This document shows, in pieces, positions 18,603-21,886 of a stretch of 21,886 nucleotides of DNA. Origin of the DNA: an uncultured Mycoplasmatota bacterium (GTDB lineage Bacteria > Bacillota_I > Bacilli_A > Mycoplasmatales > Mycoplasmoidaceae); assembly GCA_949500635.1 (NCBI GenBank), contig CATAWQ010000009.1:1-21886 (forward strand), given 5' to 3'. Within the stretch, counting starts at the first letter, position 1, and each line of letters starts with the position of its first letter. Both the position numbers and the translations under genes were made by a program. Below the pieces are notes generated by a model, which ran no database searches, was not told where the DNA came from, and worked only from the letters and a program-made list of their open reading frames with translations.

Positions 18603-19258
18603 TGACATACTGTTTGATATTAGCAGCCGGAATAGGTGAAAGACTTAAAAAAAACATTCCTAAAGCATTAGTGACATTTAATAAAAAACCAATTTTTATT
18701 CATTCATTGTTAGCTTTTGTAAAAAACAAAAATATTAATAAAATAATTGTTGTTTGTCATCCAAAATATTTAGATTCTTATAGAAAATTAACAAAAAAAT
18801 TTATAAAAACAAATCTTTATTTTTGTGAAGGTTCTATTAAAGGTAGACAAGAATCTTTAAAAAATGGTATGGAATTTATCAAGCAAAACTTTAAATTAAA
18901 CTTGACAGATATTATTGTAACTCATGATTGTGCAAGAATAAATGTTAATAGCACAATTATCAACAACACCATTAATTTAACAAAGAAGACAGGATACTCA
19001 ACTGTGGCTATTAAATTGAATGATTCACTATTTGATTTAAATAAAAATCGTTATATCAATCGTGATTGTAAATTACTAATTCAAACCCCTCAATCATTTC
19101 AATATAAGTATTGAAAAAATAAATCAGTTGGTAAATCAACAGATCTATTTTCATATTTAAATTTAAAAATTACTAAAAAAAATATTACTACTGGATCGTG
19201 CAATAATTTTAAAATTACTAATAAAGAGGATTTACTTGCCTTCAACAAAGTCAATTAA
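18602..19258 (+). CDS. ispD: 2-C-methyl-D-erythritol 4-phosphate cytidylyltransferase
   Basis: IspD activates MEP with CTP, two steps before IspF. The 218-residue nucleotidyltransferase has the CTP-binding N-terminus LAAGIGERLKKNIPKAL, with the conserved Lys after Pro. HSLLAF, GSIKGRQESLKNG (the GGxxRxxSVxxGL region) and THDCAR (usually HDAARP) follow, and TPQSFQ near residue 161 is the conserved C-terminal motif. It is slightly shorter than the usual 225-240. One TGA-Trp occurs at residue 171. Non-MEP cytidylyltransferases such as TarI are the main alternative, but ispF next door favours IspD. Its last 27 bases overlap the 3' end of the convergent hydrolase-like gene. Confidence 0.87.
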
Positions 19259-20032
19259 ACAATAACAAAACTTAAATTCTTCTTCTTCAAAAGTACAAAG
19301 TTTTGAATTAAAAAATGGACAAACTTTAAGTTTTTTATGAAATGAAAAAAATTTCTTAGTTTTTTCAAAATCTACTATTTCATCTTTATCTGACAAAAAT
19401 AAACATAAGTCATAGTTTTTAGAAAACTTCTTTTGTACCGCCTTAATTGATCTTTTAATATAGAAATGACGAAAATATCATAAGATTTTTTTAATATCAC
19501 TAATATTGGCGCTAGTTACAACATTTTCTAAACGACTAGTTTGAATTCAATTAACATTATTCTTTAACTGATCAATGTTGTTGTACAACAAGTTTGTACA
19601 ATTTGCGTCTTTGTATAAAATACTTGAAACTTTTTTTCTTCCCTTACGTGAAAATAATATAAATGGAGAAACATAGACTACCTTCTTAATTTTATTATTT
19701 ATCCCATGTTTTTTATTTAAAAACGGAACAATAGCTGCACAATAATATTGAGCAACTATAACAGTGTTATGCAAATCTATATTTTTTTCATTAATATATG
19801 CTGCTATTAAATCACATCATTTATCAATAGAAGGTTTGCGGATAATCGGATGGTATTCATTGTCAAAAAAAACATTTAATGCATAAAAATTAAATTTTTT
19901 AGAAATTTCTTTACCCACTGCTTCATATCTAATTTTTGATAAAACATCAAAAAGAAATAGAATATTAATTGGTTTTTTATTCTTTTTATCTTGTCATTGA
20001 TAATATATTTCTTGAAATTTAAAATCTGACAT
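19232..20032 (-). CDS. Alpha/beta-hydrolase-like protein lacking catalytic residues
   Basis: A 266-residue protein laid out like the mycoplasma alpha/beta-hydrolases: INILFLFDVLSK (usually ILFIHG), FYALNVFFDNEYHP (usually FYALDLPGHG.P), TVIVAQYYCAA (usually VILIGHSMGG), IKKVVYVSPF, and LSDKDEIV. The nucleophile-elbow Ser is Tyr97, its flanking Gly are changed, the oxyanion HG is Phe-Asp (28-29), and the C-terminal NSGH-type His is absent (NSKLCTFEEEE). It therefore looks like a pseudoenzyme of the fold, with no frameshift or stop, so it is probably kept for another role. This assignment rests on pattern memory. It lies 39 bases after polC on the same strand and overlaps ispD by 27 bases. TATAAT lies 28 bases upstream of the ATG. 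Confidence 0.65.
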
Positions 20033-20060
20033 TTTTATATTATTAACTATCTATTGAATT

Positions 20061-20066
20061 ATTATA
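20061..20066 (-). promoter_or_regulatory. Candidate -10 box of the hydrolase-like gene
   Basis: TATAAT on the minus strand, 28 bases before the ATG at 20032, in the 39-base spacer after polC. It could be chance in an AT-only stretch, and co-transcription with polC is equally possible. Confidence 0.3.
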
Positions 20067-20071
20067 TATAT

Positions 20072-21886
20072 TTAGAATAACGTTAATTGATTGTCATCAT
20101 TTAATTCATCTAACATTCCTGAATTAGTCATTCATTCTAAAATAGATTTAGAAATTTTAGTTCTAGTATATAAATCCTCTTTAGATGTGAATGGTTTTTT
20201 TTCTCTTTCTTGTTGAATAGATTGTGCCCCTGCATCACCTAGCTGTGCAATTTTATTGAAAGAAATAATTAGTGATTTACCATCAATCACAAATTCTTTT
20301 GCTTTTGATTTATCAATGTCTGGTTTTTTAAAATTAAAACCTCTAAGATACATTTCTAAAGCAACTTCATAAACAGAAATCATATCAATTTCTTTTTGCT
20401 TAACAGATGATTTTAGAAACTTATCATTTATTCTGTGCTTAATATCAGTAATTTTAGATTTAATTACTTCTGGACCTTGACAAATAGTTTCTATGTCAAA
20501 ATTTTCACATCTAATACTAAAATATGCTGCATAAAATGCCAATGGATAATGAACCTTAAACCATGCAATTCTTCATGCCATCAAAACATAAGCTGTTGCA
20601 TGCGCTTTAGGGAATAAATACTTAATCTTCATACAAGAATCAATATACCATTGAGGAACATTACCATTCTTTAAAATTTCTAAATATTCTTGTTTAATTC
20701 CTTTCCCTTTACGAACAGATTCCATTACATTAAATGCAACAGAAGGTTCAATACCTAATTTTATTAAAGTTAACATGATGTCATCACGACAGGTTATAAC
20801 ATCAGATAATGTCATATTCATATTAGAAATTAAATTAGCTGCATTATTTAATCAAACATCAGTACCATGAGATAATCCAGATATTCTAATTAAATCAGCA
20901 AATGATTGAGGTTTTGCTGCAACTAGCATTTGCCTTACAAATTCCGTACCAAATTCAGGAAGACCAACAGAACCTACTTTAATATTTAAAAAATCTTCAG
21001 ATTTTATATTTAATGATTCTAATGAATTAAATAATTTCATTACTTGTTCATCTTGAACAGGTACATCTTTGGGGTTAATATTTGTAATATTTTGTAACAT
21101 TCTTAAAGTTGTAGGATCATCATGTCCTAAAATATCAAACTTTAATAAATTGTCATGTAATGATTCAAAAGCAAAATGTGTTGTATATCAATCTTGTGTT
21201 TTATCATCTGCTGGATAGTTATATGGAGAAAAATCAAAGATTTCCATTTCTTTTGGAACAATTATAATACCGCCCGGATGTTGGCCTGTAGTTCTCTTAA
21301 CTTCAACACATTTTGAAACTATTCAATTAATTTGTGCTTGATTAGGCGGATAATCAGGATTTAGTGTTTCATAATAATTTTTAACATAACCATAAGCTGT
21401 TTTCTGCGCTACTGTAGCAATTGTTCCCGCTCTAAAAGTATGGTCTTCACCAAACATTTCTTTAATAAAGTTATGAGCATTAGGTTGATATTCTGCTGAA
21501 AAATTTAAGTCAATATCAGGAATCTTTTCTCCATGAAAACCTAAGAAAGTTTCAAATGGAATATTGTGTCCATTTATACTCAATGGGTTACCACACTTAG
21601 GACATAACTTAGATTGTAAATCAAATCCATCATCAGTATTTGGATTAGCTATATATTCTTTACAGTTAGGACAAATGTAGTGTGGAGGTAATGGATTAAC
21701 TTCAGAAATATTAGATAAATAAGCAACTAAAGAAGAACCTACTGAACCTCTTGAACCTACTAGGTAACCATCATCTAACGATTTTTGAACTAACAAATGT
21801 GAAATTCAATATATCATGCCATATCCATTATCAATAATACCTTTAAATTCTTTATTAATTCTTTCTTCAATTTCTTTTGGTAAATT
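20072..21886 (-). CDS. polC: DNA polymerase III alpha subunit, PolC type (5' end outside window)
   Basis: PolC is the replicative polymerase of low-GC Gram-positives and Mollicutes. The C-terminal 604 residues are present. The fragment begins in the palm with LLVQKSLDDGYLVGSRGSVG. A four-Cys zinc motif (CPNC...CPKC, coded near 21590-21685) follows, then IPDIDLNFS with catalytic Asp (near 21501-21524). Next come HPGGIIIVP, the fingers region with GLPEFGTEFVRQML and SGLSHGTDVW, and the C-terminal YFPKAHA-type motif (KYLFPKAHATAYVLMAWRIA). The end ELNDDNQLTLF is typical. TGA-Trp codons divide it into several pieces under the standard code, but all share one frame. The N-terminal OB and 3'-5' exonuclease domains must lie beyond the window. 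Confidence 0.97.

Noticed and set aside
1..21886. Insertion sequences, prophage genes, CRISPR repeats or toxin-antitoxin pairs
   Set aside because: I looked for transposase motifs, terminal repeats, regularly spaced repeats and small paired genes on both strands and found none. The gaps are too short to hold them.

Overview
The window is a compact, AT-rich segment of a Mollicutes (mycoplasma) chromosome that uses genetic code 4. Many genes read through in-frame TGA at conserved Trp positions, and a tRNA with anticodon UCA, which decodes TGA, lies in the window. The MEP-pathway genes ispD and ispF, together with the general gene set, suggest the Malacoplasma (M. penetrans / M. iowae) side of the class; that placement is inference. 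I see no rRNA, CRISPR array, insertion sequence, phage gene or replication origin. No gap between genes exceeds about 125 bases.

Layout, left to right. (1) Positions 1-3847, minus strand: rpoB, with its C-terminal end outside the window. (2) 3970-6135, plus: a YitT-family membrane protein and a LicA/choline-kinase-like phosphotransferase. (3) 6168-6539, plus: acyl carrier protein, tRNA-Trp(UCA) and a terminator. (4) 6577-9071, plus: a Nif3-family protein and an EzrA-like membrane-anchored coiled-coil protein. (5) 9068-9742, minus: a basic membrane-anchored protein, convergent with the EzrA-like gene. (6) 9786-10552, plus: ribosomal protein S20 and a lipoprotein, convergent with (7) an MFS transporter (10545-11942, minus). 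(8) 11997-13319, plus: an L-cysteine desulfidase-like Fe-S enzyme. (9) 13335-17233, minus: hpt, ftsH and three tandem PQ-loop/SemiSWEET-like genes, overlapping or nearly touching one another. (10) 17248-17700, minus: ispF, divergent from (11) folD-ispD (17748-19258, plus). (12) 19232-20032, minus: an alpha/beta-hydrolase-like protein lacking the catalytic Ser and His, downstream of (13) polC (20072-21886, minus, 5' end outside the window).

How it works together. Core information processing is represented by RNA polymerase beta, DNA polymerase III PolC, S20 and a tRNA. Around it sit folate one-carbon metabolism (FolD), isoprenoid precursor synthesis (IspD, IspF), purine salvage (Hpt), lipid or phosphocholine functions (ACP, LicA-like), cysteine breakdown and transport. 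Genes are packed with TAATG or short overlaps within operons, and three of the four convergent junctions overlap at their 3' ends. Several genes have a TATAAT-like -10 box only 8-12 bases before the ATG and no Shine-Dalgarno sequence, which predicts leaderless mRNAs. rpoB, cyuA and ftsH do have Shine-Dalgarno sequences.

No clearly new defence or mobile system is visible. The most unusual items are the three tandem PQ-loop genes co-directional with hpt-ftsH, the degenerate hydrolase, the EzrA-like protein in a wall-less lineage, and the charged insertion in the RNA polymerase beta subunit.
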